A stretch of 14,297 nt of DNA, from the NCBI GenBank assembly GCA_030601605.1, contig JAUVTI010000035.1, forward strand, positions 1 to 14,297. The letters are read 5' to 3'. This DNA comes from Gemmatimonadales bacterium. GTDB taxonomy: Bacteria; Gemmatimonadota; Gemmatimonadetes; Gemmatimonadales; GWC2-71-9. Every line of letters starts with the position of its first letter. The stretch's first letter is position 1. Position numbers and translations under genes: made by a program. Positions 1-6,611 of the stretch are shown here, in pieces. The notes below the pieces were generated by a model, which was given only the letters and a program-made list of their open reading frames with translations, ran no database searches and was not told the DNA's origin.

Positions 1-755
1 AGAGCCTCGCGCCCTTGGTCGAGCGCGCAGTCCACGGTGATCAGGGCGCCGGAGCGAGCGCGCGCCTCGACTACGAGCGTGCAGCGCGCGAGTCCGCTTA
101 TGAGGCGGTTACGCCTGGGGAAGCTCCCGGCGTTGGGACGCTCGCCCGGCGGGAACTCGGTGAGAAGACAGCCGTCCCGCGCCACCCTCTCGTAAAGCGC
201 GCGGTTGGCGGCGGGATAGATCACTCCGAGACCGTTCCCCAGAACGGCCACCGTGTCTCCACCGGCGTCCAGCGCGGCCTCGTGCGCCACGGCGTCGAGT
301 CCCCGCGCCAGGCCGCTCGACACCACGAGCCCGGCCCGCGCGAGCCCAGCCGCAAAGTGGCGGCACGCCTGAGCGCCATAGCGGCTGTGGAGCCGGCTCC
401 CGACGATCGCCACCGCCTCACGCTGCAGCAGCTCCAGCCTGCCGAGGGCAAACAGCGCGAGGGGGGCCTCGGGAATCTCGGCGAGCCTGGGGGGGAAGCG
501 GGGATCGCCCGGAAGCAGCACCTGGCCGCCCAGCCGCTCCGTGCGCTCGACCACGGCCTCGGCCCGGCCGAGAGAAGCCTGTCGGATCGCGGTCGCCGTA
601 GCGGTATAGACGCCGCGCACGCCGGTGAGCTCGAGTTGCGACGCGGCCAGCACGGCCTCGGCACAGCCGAATCGGCCCAGCAGCGCGTCGAACCTCGCCC
701 GCCCAACTCCCGGCACCAACGCCAGTGCCACGTGGGCGAGGTCGGCCCGGTTCAC
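1..755 (-). CDS. dprA: DNA processing protein DprA (3' end beyond the window)
   Basis: DprA binds incoming single-stranded DNA and loads RecA during natural transformation. It is cytoplasmic and is widely kept in bacteria, including some not known to be competent. The start is a GTG at 755-753 that overlaps the TGA of obg as GTGA, giving Val-Asn-Arg-Ala-Asp-Leu; no ATG fits as well. Reading on, the Rossmann-like DprA domain is clear: AIVGSR, then SGLARGLDAVAHEAAL, then TVAVLGNGLGVIYPAANR, then FPRRNRLISGLA, then SGALITVDCALDQGRE. The frame is open to the edge and stops just before the expected AVPG motif, so about 251 codons are present and the C-terminal part, including any winged-helix domain, is missing. 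The 4-nt overlap implies translational coupling to obg. Seen: motifs and overlap. Known: family role. Identity is very secure. Confidence 0.93.
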   Translation of the reverse strand, partial: MNRADLAHVALALVPGVGRARFDALLGRFGCAEAVLAASQLELTGVRGVYTATATAIRQASLGRAEAVVERTERLGGQVLLPGDPRFPPRLAEIPEAPLALFALGRLELLQREAVAIVGSRLHSRYGAQACRHFAAGLARAGLVVSSGLARGLDAVAHEAALDAGGDTVAVLGNGLGVIYPAANRALYERVARDGCLLTEFPPGERPNAGSFPRRNRLISGLARCTLVVEARARSGALITVDCALDQGREA

Positions 756-1771
756 GGGAGCGGGACCGTCTCCTCGTCCGGCGACTCGCCACTCTCCACG
801 AGAAGCCGCCAGAGGGTCTCCTTGAGCTCATCCACCCCGCGGTGCGCGACGGAGGAGATGCTCAGCACACCGCGCGACTCGGGAGCCTCGATTGCGGGCG
901 GCTCCTCCCCTGGGGCGAGGAGATCGATCTTGCTGAGCACCACTACGTGCGGCTTCGCGGCCACCGCCCCGTCGTATGCGCGCGCTTCCGCACGCAGCGC
1001 CTCGTAGGTGGCCTGAGGGTCCTCCACGTCGACGGGCACGAGGTAGGCGAGCACGCGGGTGCGCTCGATGTGCTGCAGGAACTGGTGGCCCAGCCCCTTC
1101 CCCTCGTGCGCTCCCTCGATGAGACCCGGGATGTCGGCCATCACGAAGGAGCGCCCGACGCCGAGCCCCACCACACCGAGCTGCGGCTCCAGCGTCGTGA
1201 ACGGGTACTCCGCGATCTTGGGACGAGCTGCCGAGACTACCGACAGCAGCGTGCTCTTGCCTGCATTGGGCTCTCCAACGAGTCCCACGTCGGCGATCAG
1301 CTTGAGCACCAGCTCGATGGTGCGCTCCCCTCCCTGGACGCCGGGCTCCCACTCGCGGGGGGCCTGATGGGTGGGGCTTGCGAACCGCGCGTTCCCGCGG
1401 CCGCCGCGCCCGCCCTTGGCCACGAGCAGCTCGTCGCCCGGCTGCAGCACCTCCCCGAGCAGCTCGCCGCTCTCTGCGTCGTGCACCGCGGTGCCGGGCG
1501 GCACCGGCAGGTACGCGTCGTCTGCGGACTTGCCGGTCTTGTTGCCGCCCTTGCCGTGCTGACCGCGCTCCGCCTTGCGGTGCGTCTTGTAGCGATAGTC
1601 GAGCAGCGTGCTGAGATGGCGGTCGGCGCGCACGAACACACTCCCGCCCCGTCCACCGTCGCCGCCGTCCGGACCGCCCTTGGGCACGTACGCTTCGCGC
1701 CGGAAGGACATGCAGCCCGACCCTCCCGTACCCGCAGTCACGCGGATCGTGGCGCTGTCTATGAATTTCAT
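752..1771 (-). CDS. obg: Obg/CgtA family GTPase
   Basis: Obg is a GTPase that binds the 50S ribosomal subunit and links ribosome maturation to growth and stress. The 339-aa product has the glycine-rich Obg fold at about residues 1-158 (many GG repeats, e.g. GGPDGGDGGRGG) and a G domain after it. Visible motifs: P-loop GEPNAGKS at 166-173, G2 YPFTTLEPQLG from 189, G3 DIPGLIEG at 213-220, and G5-like SISSVAH near 304. The G4 motif is SKID (280-283), with Ser where NKxD normally has Asn. The protein ends soon after the G domain, so it lacks the OCT domain of some Obg proteins; short forms of this size are common. The ATG at 1771 is chosen because the family begins with a short Met-Lys-Phe-Ile-Asp strand and GAGG lies 9 nt upstream; the same frame stays open upstream but overlaps the asparaginase gene in a shadow frame. 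Confidence 0.96.
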   Translation of the reverse strand: MKFIDSATIRVTAGTGGSGCMSFRREAYVPKGGPDGGDGGRGGSVFVRADRHLSTLLDYRYKTHRKAERGQHGKGGNKTGKSADDAYLPVPPGTAVHDAESGELLGEVLQPGDELLVAKGGRGGRGNARFASPTHQAPREWEPGVQGGERTIELVLKLIADVGLVGEPNAGKSTLLSVVSAARPKIAEYPFTTLEPQLGVVGLGVGRSFVMADIPGLIEGAHEGKGLGHQFLQHIERTRVLAYLVPVDVEDPQATYEALRAEARAYDGAVAAKPHVVVLSKIDLLAPGEEPPAIEAPESRGVLSISSVAHRGVDELKETLWRLLVESGESPDEETVPLP

Positions 1772-1863
1772 CGCCCGGCGCCTCGCGTCATATCGGCTCG
1801 TCGCACCCGACAAGAGTGCTGTGCGTGCGGCACGAAAAAGGTATCCATCCGTTGCATCATCGA

Positions 1864-2871
1864 TCAAACGAGTGTGAGCGCGCCCGCCGCGACCATCGCG
1901 CCCACCGGCTCCGCCCGTGTATTCAGGATCTCCAGGGTCGCGAACCGCGGCAGCCGGCTGGACGGCGCCGGGTCGAGCCCCAGCTGATCCAGCACGTGGA
2001 CCAGCGCAGGCATCGCCGCGCGACTGCTGCCGTCCTCCACCTTGAGGGCCACGCCCAGGCCCTGCTCCGGAAGCGCCGCCCCGTACACGCCCTCGGCGCC
2101 GACCTTCAGCACCAGGCGCGACGGGTACGCCTGCATCAGCTCCGTCTCCAGGCGCCACTTGCCCGCAACGAGCTCGGGGTGCGCGGTCATCGCGCTCACT
2201 ACGGCTTGCGCGGCGGTTCCCCCGTCCGCCACGAGGCGGGCGAACGCCCGCGCCATGCTCGCCAGCGGCAGTGAGAACGCGACGACGCCGCAGCCGTCCA
2301 CGCCCTCGCCGATCTCGGCCTCCGGCAGGCCTGCGTACGAAGCCAGCGCGCGCTTCACCCGCTGCTGCACCGGGTGGCCGCTCAAGTGGTAGCCCTGCGT
2401 CTCCCAGCCATGGTGCAGCGCCAGCGCCAGCATCCCGGTGTGCTTCCCGGAGCAGTTGCTGGCGAGGCGGGACCGATCCGCCAGCTGCGGCCGCTCGTCG
2501 CCCGCGCTCCCCGGCCGGCGAACCGTGAAGTCGCGCGCCAGCGCCGGATGCGGCCCGCACGCCAGGTCCTGCTCCGTGAGGCCGAGCCCTTCGAGGAAGC
2601 CTCTCACAATCTCGACCTGCCGCACCTCCGAGTTGTGCGATGCGCAGGCCAGAGCCAGCTCCTCGCCGGTCATCCCGAAGCGCTCCACCGCGCCATCCTC
2701 CGCGAGCGGGAGCGCCTGGAACGGTTTGGCGGCCGAGCGCATGATCACGAGGCGCCGGGGATCGCCTGACGTGGCCACGAGCGACCCGTCGGCCCGGCAC
2801 ACGGCAACGTGAACGCGGTGCACGGTGTCGAGCGTGTCGCCCCGGCTGCTCTGTACGTAGAGTTCCGTCAT
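1864..2871 (-). CDS. Asparaginase II family protein (thermolabile / Rhizobium etli type)
   Basis: The 335-aa product belongs to the asparaginase II family typified by the Rhizobium etli enzymes, which hydrolyse L-asparagine to aspartate and ammonia and are unrelated to the E. coli AnsA/AnsB fold. Seen: the SxxK pair Ser46/Lys49 in RSAAKP, Ser78-His79 in ASHNSE, Cys140/Lys143 in CSGKHTGM, Cys194 in GVDGCGV, and a KVGAEGV segment near 256. The Cys140-Cys194 spacing of 54 equals that of the Cys135/Cys189 metal-site pair I recall for the R. etli enzyme. There is no signal peptide, so it is probably cytoplasmic. It has the full family length, and the start is the only ATG before the N-terminal beta strand, although no strong Shine-Dalgarno precedes it. 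It lies 92 nt upstream of obg on the same strand and may be co-transcribed. Substrate specificity is inferred from the family only. Confidence 0.9.
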   Translation of the reverse strand: MTELYVQSSRGDTLDTVHRVHVAVCRADGSLVATSGDPRRLVIMRSAAKPFQALPLAEDGAVERFGMTGEELALACASHNSEVRQVEIVRGFLEGLGLTEQDLACGPHPALARDFTVRRPGSAGDERPQLADRSRLASNCSGKHTGMLALALHHGWETQGYHLSGHPVQQRVKRALASYAGLPEAEIGEGVDGCGVVAFSLPLASMARAFARLVADGGTAAQAVVSAMTAHPELVAGKWRLETELMQAYPSRLVLKVGAEGVYGAALPEQGLGVALKVEDGSSRAAMPALVHVLDQLGLDPAPSSRLPRFATLEILNTRAEPVGAMVAAGALTLV

Positions 2872-3000
2872 GGCAGCGGCAAAGATAACCGCGCGTCACA
2901 CGGTTGGTGGCCCGGACCGCGAGGCGCTAGCTTTAGTACAGGGCGGGTGAGGTGAGCCCGCGCACTCCGCCACCTCCTACCGGAAAGGCGGGAACCAGCC

Positions 3001-3177
3001 ATGTCAGCCGACAACAAGATCGATCCCGCAGTCGAGCGACGCCTCGCGGCGCTGGAGGCACGCGTCACCGACCTCGCCGAGCAGATGACACAACTCGCCC
3101 ATAACCTGGCGACACAGACAAAGCTGGCGGATGAGGTGGCGGCAATTAAGTACGAGGGGCGGGAGAACGAACTGTAG
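3001..3177 (+). CDS. Small coiled-coil protein, 58 aa, unknown function
   Basis: This is a short reading frame with a purine-rich GGAAAGG upstream of its ATG. It encodes 58 residues with a perfect 4-3 heptad register from Val11 to Leu36 (V11, L15, L18, V22, L25, M29, L32, L36), rich in Ala, Glu, Arg and Gln, so it should form a coiled coil or helical hairpin oligomer. It has no signal peptide, membrane segment, Cys or Trp. It stands alone on the plus strand between leftward asparaginase and rocD, ending 19 nt from the end of rocD. The heptad pattern and ribosome site argue that it is real despite its size. I do not recognise a family; the general look (acidic start, one amphipathic helix) resembles small SlyX-like proteins, but without their conserved C-terminal motif. 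The opposite-strand frame here is of low complexity and looks like a shadow. Confidence 0.6.
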   Translation: MSADNKIDPAVERRLAALEARVTDLAEQMTQLAHNLATQTKLADEVAAIKYEGRENEL

Positions 3178-3196
3178 GGAGCGGCACCGGCGCTCG

Positions 3197-4390
3197 CTAG
3201 AGCACCTCGGCGATCTCCCCCAGCGCCCACTCGAGGTCGCTCCGCTCCACCACCAGCGGCGGCGCGAAGCGAACGACCTGCTCGTGGGTCTCCTTGGCGA
3301 GGATGCCGCGGTCCATCAGCGCCTCGCAGAACGGCCGGGCGGTGCCGCTCTCCCGCTTGATCTCGACACCGATCATGAGACCCCTGCCGCGCACTTCCTT
3401 CACGTGCGGCGAGTCTATGGCGCGCAGCTCGCCCATGAACCAGTCGCCCAGCTCGCGCGCCCGCTCGGCCAGACCCTCATCGACGATCACTCGCAGCGCC
3501 GCGCGCGCCACGGCCGCGCCGAGCGGGTTGCCGCCGAACGTGGACCCGTGGTCGCCCGGGTGGAACACGCTCATCACGTCGTCGCTCGAGAGCATCGCCG
3601 ACACAGGATAGAAGCCACCTGACAGCGCCTTGCCGACCACGAGCACGTCGGGCTTCACACCTTCCCAGTCGCAGCAGAACATCTGGCCGGTGCGCCCGAG
3701 GCCAGTCTGGATCTCGTCCGCCACGTACAGCACGTCGTGTTGCCGGCACAGCTCGGCCGTCTCCCAGAGGTATCCTTCCTTCGGGACGATGACGCCCCCC
3801 TCTCCCTGGAGCGGCTCGACCATGAACGCGGCCGTGTTGGGCGTGATGGCCGCCTCGAGGGCCGCGACGTCGCCGTAGGGAATCATCCTGAACCCCGGCG
3901 TGAGCGGCCCGAAGTCGGCCCTGTACGCCTCCTCGGTCGAAAACGAGACGATCGTCGTCGTACGCCCGTGGAAGTTGTTCTCGCACACGATGATCTCGGC
4001 CTGGTCGGCCGGAATCCCCTTGCGGCGGTAGCCCCAGCGGCGCACGGCCTTGATGGCGGTCTCCACCGCCTCTGCACCCGAGTTCATCGGCAGGGCCTTC
4101 TCGTAGCCGGCCAGCTCGCACAGCTCCCGCAGGAAAGGACCCATCTGGTCGTTGTGGAACGCGCGTGAAGTGAGCGTGAGCCGCTCCAGCTGTTCCTTCG
4201 CCGCCGCGACGATCGACGGATGCCGATGGCCCTGGTTCACGGCGGAGTACGCCGCCAGGCAGTCGAGGTACTTCCTGTCCTCGATGTCCCACACCCACGC
4301 TCCCTCACCCCGCGACAGGATGATCGGCAGCGGGTGGTAGTTGTGCGCGCTGTAGCGCTCGACCTCCGCCAGATACTCGGCCGTGTTCAT
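3197..4390 (-). CDS. rocD: Ornithine aminotransferase
   Basis: This is a class-III PLP aminotransferase that transfers the delta-amino group of ornithine to 2-oxoglutarate, giving glutamate semialdehyde and glutamate (EC 2.6.1.13), in cytoplasmic arginine/proline metabolism. The 397-aa length is typical. Seen: the ornithine-aminotransferase N-terminus SAHNYHPLPIILSRGEG, AAYSAVNQGHRHP, MNSGAEAVETAIK at 102-114, NNFHGRTTT, the cofactor-binding DEIQTGLGRTG at 225-235, and the Schiff-base lysine Lys254 in VGKALSGGFYPVSA, followed by HGSTFGGNPL. The start at 4390 is set by GAGGG five nt upstream; the frame is open further upstream but gives non-family sequence. It is 44 nt downstream of the small membrane protein and may share its transcript. 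The ornithine assignment over acetylornithine or GABA transaminases rests on the N-terminal signature and is strong, but not biochemical proof. Confidence 0.93.
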   Translation of the reverse strand: MNTAEYLAEVERYSAHNYHPLPIILSRGEGAWVWDIEDRKYLDCLAAYSAVNQGHRHPSIVAAAKEQLERLTLTSRAFHNDQMGPFLRELCELAGYEKALPMNSGAEAVETAIKAVRRWGYRRKGIPADQAEIIVCENNFHGRTTTIVSFSTEEAYRADFGPLTPGFRMIPYGDVAALEAAITPNTAAFMVEPLQGEGGVIVPKEGYLWETAELCRQHDVLYVADEIQTGLGRTGQMFCCDWEGVKPDVLVVGKALSGGFYPVSAMLSSDDVMSVFHPGDHGSTFGGNPLGAAVARAALRVIVDEGLAERARELGDWFMGELRAIDSPHVKEVRGRGLMIGVEIKRESGTARPFCEALMDRGILAKETHEQVVRFAPPLVVERSDLEWALGEIAEVL

Positions 4391-4434
4391 TACATCCCTC
4401 GATGGCAGTTGTGTGGATCGGGAGTGCGTCGGGA

Positions 4435-4716
4435 CTACTCCCCGCGGGGAAGCCGGGCCCGATGCCGCTCCGCCTGCAGCACGCGCTCCGCCACGTCCAG
4501 CCTCTCCTCGACTTCCACGAGCCGCTCGTGCGTGCCCGCCGACAGGTCCAGGATCCGGTCCTCGCTCGTGGTCACGCGGCTCTCCAGGTCGTCGAGCTGG
4601 CGCCGCACGTCGGTGTCCACGCCCTGCCCGACCCGGCGCGCAACCGCGGGACCGATCTTGGACGCGAGCACGATCAGCGCGATACCGAAGAGGATCTCGA
4701 ACATGCGAGGAAACAT
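4435..4716 (-). CDS. Small membrane-anchored coiled-coil protein (PspB-like layout)
   Basis: The 93-aa product starts with one short hydrophobic helix (about residues 5-19, FEILFGIALIVLASK), followed by a basic patch and a charged helix at about 37-84 with heptad-like hydrophobics and many Glu/Arg pairs. The topology is a single N-terminal anchor with a soluble coiled coil, as in phage-shock protein B and other small envelope proteins, but I see no sequence signature that proves PspB. Start choice is uncertain: ATG 4716 (MFPRMFEI), ATG 4704 (MFEILF) and a GTG at 4764 are possible, and none has a strong Shine-Dalgarno. It precedes rocD by 44 nt on the same strand, and is divergent from the secreted protein at 4828, with which it shares a 111-bp upstream region. 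Function unknown. Confidence 0.65.
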   Translation of the reverse strand: MFPRMFEILFGIALIVLASKIGPAVARRVGQGVDTDVRRQLDDLESRVTTSEDRILDLSAGTHERLVEVEERLDVAERVLQAERHRARLPRGE

Positions 4717-4827
4717 CGCCGCCCGGTGCGGCAAATCCAAGTGTGTGCAACTTCCAGCCGCCACGAGGGTTGAGACAGTGCGGCGGCGGGTGCGGGTGCC
4801 CGACCACGCCGTTAGAATTCAATCGGG

Positions 4828-5403
4828 ATGACGATGCGAAGAGCGACACTCACCACGGCGGCCCTGCTGGTGGCACTCCAGGCTCCCGCCCTGGCCCAGG
4901 AATCGGGCCTGGTGCAGCCCGGAGCGCGGGTTCGCGTCTTTCATCACTGCGCAGAGAAGTACGATCCGGGAGAGAGGCGGGAGCGGGTCGTGTGCGAAGA
5001 GCAGACCGGCACCGTGGCCTCCCTCAGCTCCGACTCCCTGGTGCTCAACGTCAACAACGAGGGCACGTTCGCCTCCATCCCCCTCGGCTCGGTCTCCAGG
5101 CTGCAGCTGAGCAAGGGACGCGGGGGCGCGGGCACCCGCGGCGCGCTCTACGGCGGGCTCGCCGGGGCCTTTGTCGGAGGCCTTGCCGGGCTCGCGGTGT
5201 GCAGCTCGGTGGAGGATTCCACCAATTCGCCCGGTGCCTGCGCTCTCGGCGGGGCGCTCGTCGTCTCGATCCCCGGCGCCGCCATCGGCCTCATGCTGGG
5301 CCACTCTCTGGGCCGGGAAGGCTGGGTGGACATCCCGATCGAGGGAGTTGCGGTGTCGGTTGGTTCGGCCGGCGTAGGGATAGGAATCACCGTCCAGTTC
5401 TAG
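4828..5403 (+). CDS. Secreted glycine-zipper protein, unknown function
   Basis: The 191-aa product has a classical Sec signal peptide (RRATLTTAALLVALQAP, predicted cut after ALA at residue 23). A small polar domain follows at about 25-95 with two Cys (41 and 56) in a beta-rich stretch ending RLQLSKGRGG. Then come two glycine/alanine-rich hydrophobic segments at about 106-125 (ALYGGLAGAFVGGLAGLAV) and 139-158, also with Cys125 and Cys138, which look like a glycine-zipper membrane hairpin. The C-terminus is beta-like and ends in Phe. This suggests an envelope, perhaps outer-membrane-associated, protein. No enzyme motif is visible. Two start codons, 4828 and 4834, are in frame, and no Shine-Dalgarno precedes either. 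It is upstream of the bactofilin on the same strand, with 167 nt between them, so co-transcription is possible but not compelling. Confidence 0.75.
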   Translation: MTMRRATLTTAALLVALQAPALAQESGLVQPGARVRVFHHCAEKYDPGERRERVVCEEQTGTVASLSSDSLVLNVNNEGTFASIPLGSVSRLQLSKGRGGAGTRGALYGGLAGAFVGGLAGLAVCSSVEDSTNSPGACALGGALVVSIPGAAIGLMLGHSLGREGWVDIPIEGVAVSVGSAGVGIGITVQF

Positions 5404-5558
5404 CCGGTCAGGCTGCGCTCCCACCGCCTTTGCACGTCGCCGACTGATTCCGACCCCGTTTCCGGGTGATTGGCATCACACCCCCCCCTTTGCATGGCCC
5501 TTAGGTTCCCCTCAAGTGGTCACGCCCTGGGACCGGTCGACAACCAGTGGTAGTCGGG

Positions 5559-5564
5559 AAGGAG
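5559..5564 (+). promoter_or_regulatory. Ribosome binding site of the bactofilin gene
   Basis: AAGGAG is a strong Shine-Dalgarno match. It is 6 nt from ATG 5571 and only 3 nt from ATG 5568. It lies inside the longer frame that begins at GTG 5547 and so argues against that start. Confidence 0.7.
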
Positions 5565-5570
5565 CAGATG

Positions 5571-6035
5571 ATGGGGATACTGGGGTCTGCCCAAGCTGGC
5601 GCCAGCCGTAACGCGGGCCTTTCGATCCTGTCAGCCGGCGCCCGGCTGGTAGGGGACGTACGCTCGGAGGGGGACTTCCGCATCGAGGGTGAGGTCGAGG
5701 GAAACGTCTACGTCCACGGCCAGGTGCTCATCGCGCCCGGTGGAGTCGTTCGGGGAGACGTATTGACCCGGGAGGCCATCGTGGGCGGTGAGGTCAGAGG
5801 CCAGGTGATGGCCGACGAGCTGGTGCGGCTCCACGCGGGGAGCACGGTCGTCGGAAACCTGGTGAGCCCGCGCGTGGCGGTGGAAGAGGGCGGCGAGCTG
5901 AACGGGTACATCCGCACGGCCAAGCCGGAGGCGCTCAACAGCGCTCCCCGCTCCCCGGAGCACAGGCCGCGGCTCGGACTGTCGGATCCGGACGAGGCGC
6001 CGCGTGAGGAGCGCAGGCTGCGCACGGCCGGCTGA
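5571..6035 (+). CDS. Bactofilin family cytoskeletal protein
   Basis: Bactofilins form nucleotide-free filaments from a right-handed beta-helix and act as scaffolds for cell-shape, wall or chromosome-organising factors, usually at the inner membrane. Seen: the short unstructured N-terminus, then the repeating beta-helix of about residues 25-115, with the family opening GARLVGDVRSEGDFRIEGEV followed by GNVYVHGQVLIAPGGVVRGD and further G-x-V/hydrophobic rungs. A proline/arginine-rich tail of about 40 residues follows. The start ATG at 5571 is preferred because AAGGAG lies 6 nt upstream; ATG 5568 (spacer 3 nt) and GTG 5547 are less well placed. It converges with the last gene of the respiratory operon, with only 2 nt between the stop codons, so no separate terminator fits between them. 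No partner such as a peptidase is encoded next to it. Confidence 0.93.
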   Translation: MGILGSAQAGASRNAGLSILSAGARLVGDVRSEGDFRIEGEVEGNVYVHGQVLIAPGGVVRGDVLTREAIVGGEVRGQVMADELVRLHAGSTVVGNLVSPRVAVEEGGELNGYIRTAKPEALNSAPRSPEHRPRLGLSDPDEAPREERRLRTAG

Positions 6036-6037
6036 AG

Positions 6038-6607
6038 TCAGCCCGCGGCGCTTAGCAACTCCTTCATCAGCCGCTCCAGGCTCTTGAACGCAGCCTGAAC
6101 CTTCCCCGGCTCGACCCGAACCGGCGGCGGGCATCTGAACACGCGGTTGCGGTATGCCGAGAGCAGCAGCAGCTGATCCTGCTCCTCGGCCGACAGCGTG
6201 ACCCCGATCGCCTCCTGGGCTACGGCGCGGGACCGGCGGCACGAGAAGCGGCGATCCTCCCAGCCCCGGTGCATTCCGGGGCTCACGCACTCCAGCTCCT
6301 CGCCACTCAACAGATCTATGACGTCGGTGAACTGGAGCACCTTCGGGACGTGGATGCCGTCCCTGTGCGGGTCCACTTCCGGGTCCGGCATGTTGAGCTG
6401 CACGGCGATCGTCGCCGGGAACTTGTCCTTGGCGGGCTGCAGCAGGTGAATCGCGAGTATCTCCGCGGCGTGGAGCCCGAGGTCGAGGAACTCGAACAGC
6501 TTCACGAGGTCGTCGGTCGCGGCGCGCTGTGCCTCCACCGCGGCGCCCCACAGACGCAGGGCCTCGTCCTTCGGCCCGAGATCAATCGTGTCGGCCAGCC
6601 GTGTCAT
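6038..6607 (-). CDS. Unrecognised cytoplasmic protein, last gene of the nitrate-respiration operon
   Basis: The 189-aa product has no signal peptide, membrane helix or heme motif, so it should be cytoplasmic, unlike the five proteins encoded upstream. It is largely helical, with segments such as DDLVKLFEFLDLGLHAAEIL at 32-51 and a basic/amphipathic C-terminus from 168. Isolated Cys occur at 107, 123 and 159, not as CxxC pairs. The ATG is 4 nt after the stop of the tetraheme gene, with GGGAA just upstream, so it is very likely translationally coupled. I do not recognise the family. Its place at the end of a nap cluster that lacks napD makes a maturation or Tat-proofreading role conceivable, but its length is about twice that of NapD and I see no NapD-like ferredoxin fold. 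That role is only a guess from position. Confidence 0.8.
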   Translation of the reverse strand: MTRLADTIDLGPKDEALRLWGAAVEAQRAATDDLVKLFEFLDLGLHAAEILAIHLLQPAKDKFPATIAVQLNMPDPEVDPHRDGIHVPKVLQFTDVIDLLSGEELECVSPGMHRGWEDRRFSCRRSRAVAQEAIGVTLSAEEQDQLLLLSAYRNRVFRCPPPVRVEPGKVQAAFKSLERLMKELLSAAG

Positions 6608-6611
6608 ATCG

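Noticed and set aside
1772..2899. A 376-codon N-terminal extension of obg in the same frame
   Set aside because: The extension is Arg/Gly-rich and overlaps the asparaginase gene in another frame. The Obg family begins at ATG 1771.
3179..3195. GAGCG-7 nt-CGCTC hairpin between the convergent ends of the 58-aa gene and rocD, as a terminator
   Set aside because: The stem is only 5 bp and there is no T-tract on either side, so it is too weak to call.
5470..5495. TTGGCAT ... TTTGCAT before the bactofilin, resembling a sigma54 promoter
   Set aside because: The GG and GC elements are 20 nt apart instead of 12, so it cannot be a sigma54 site.
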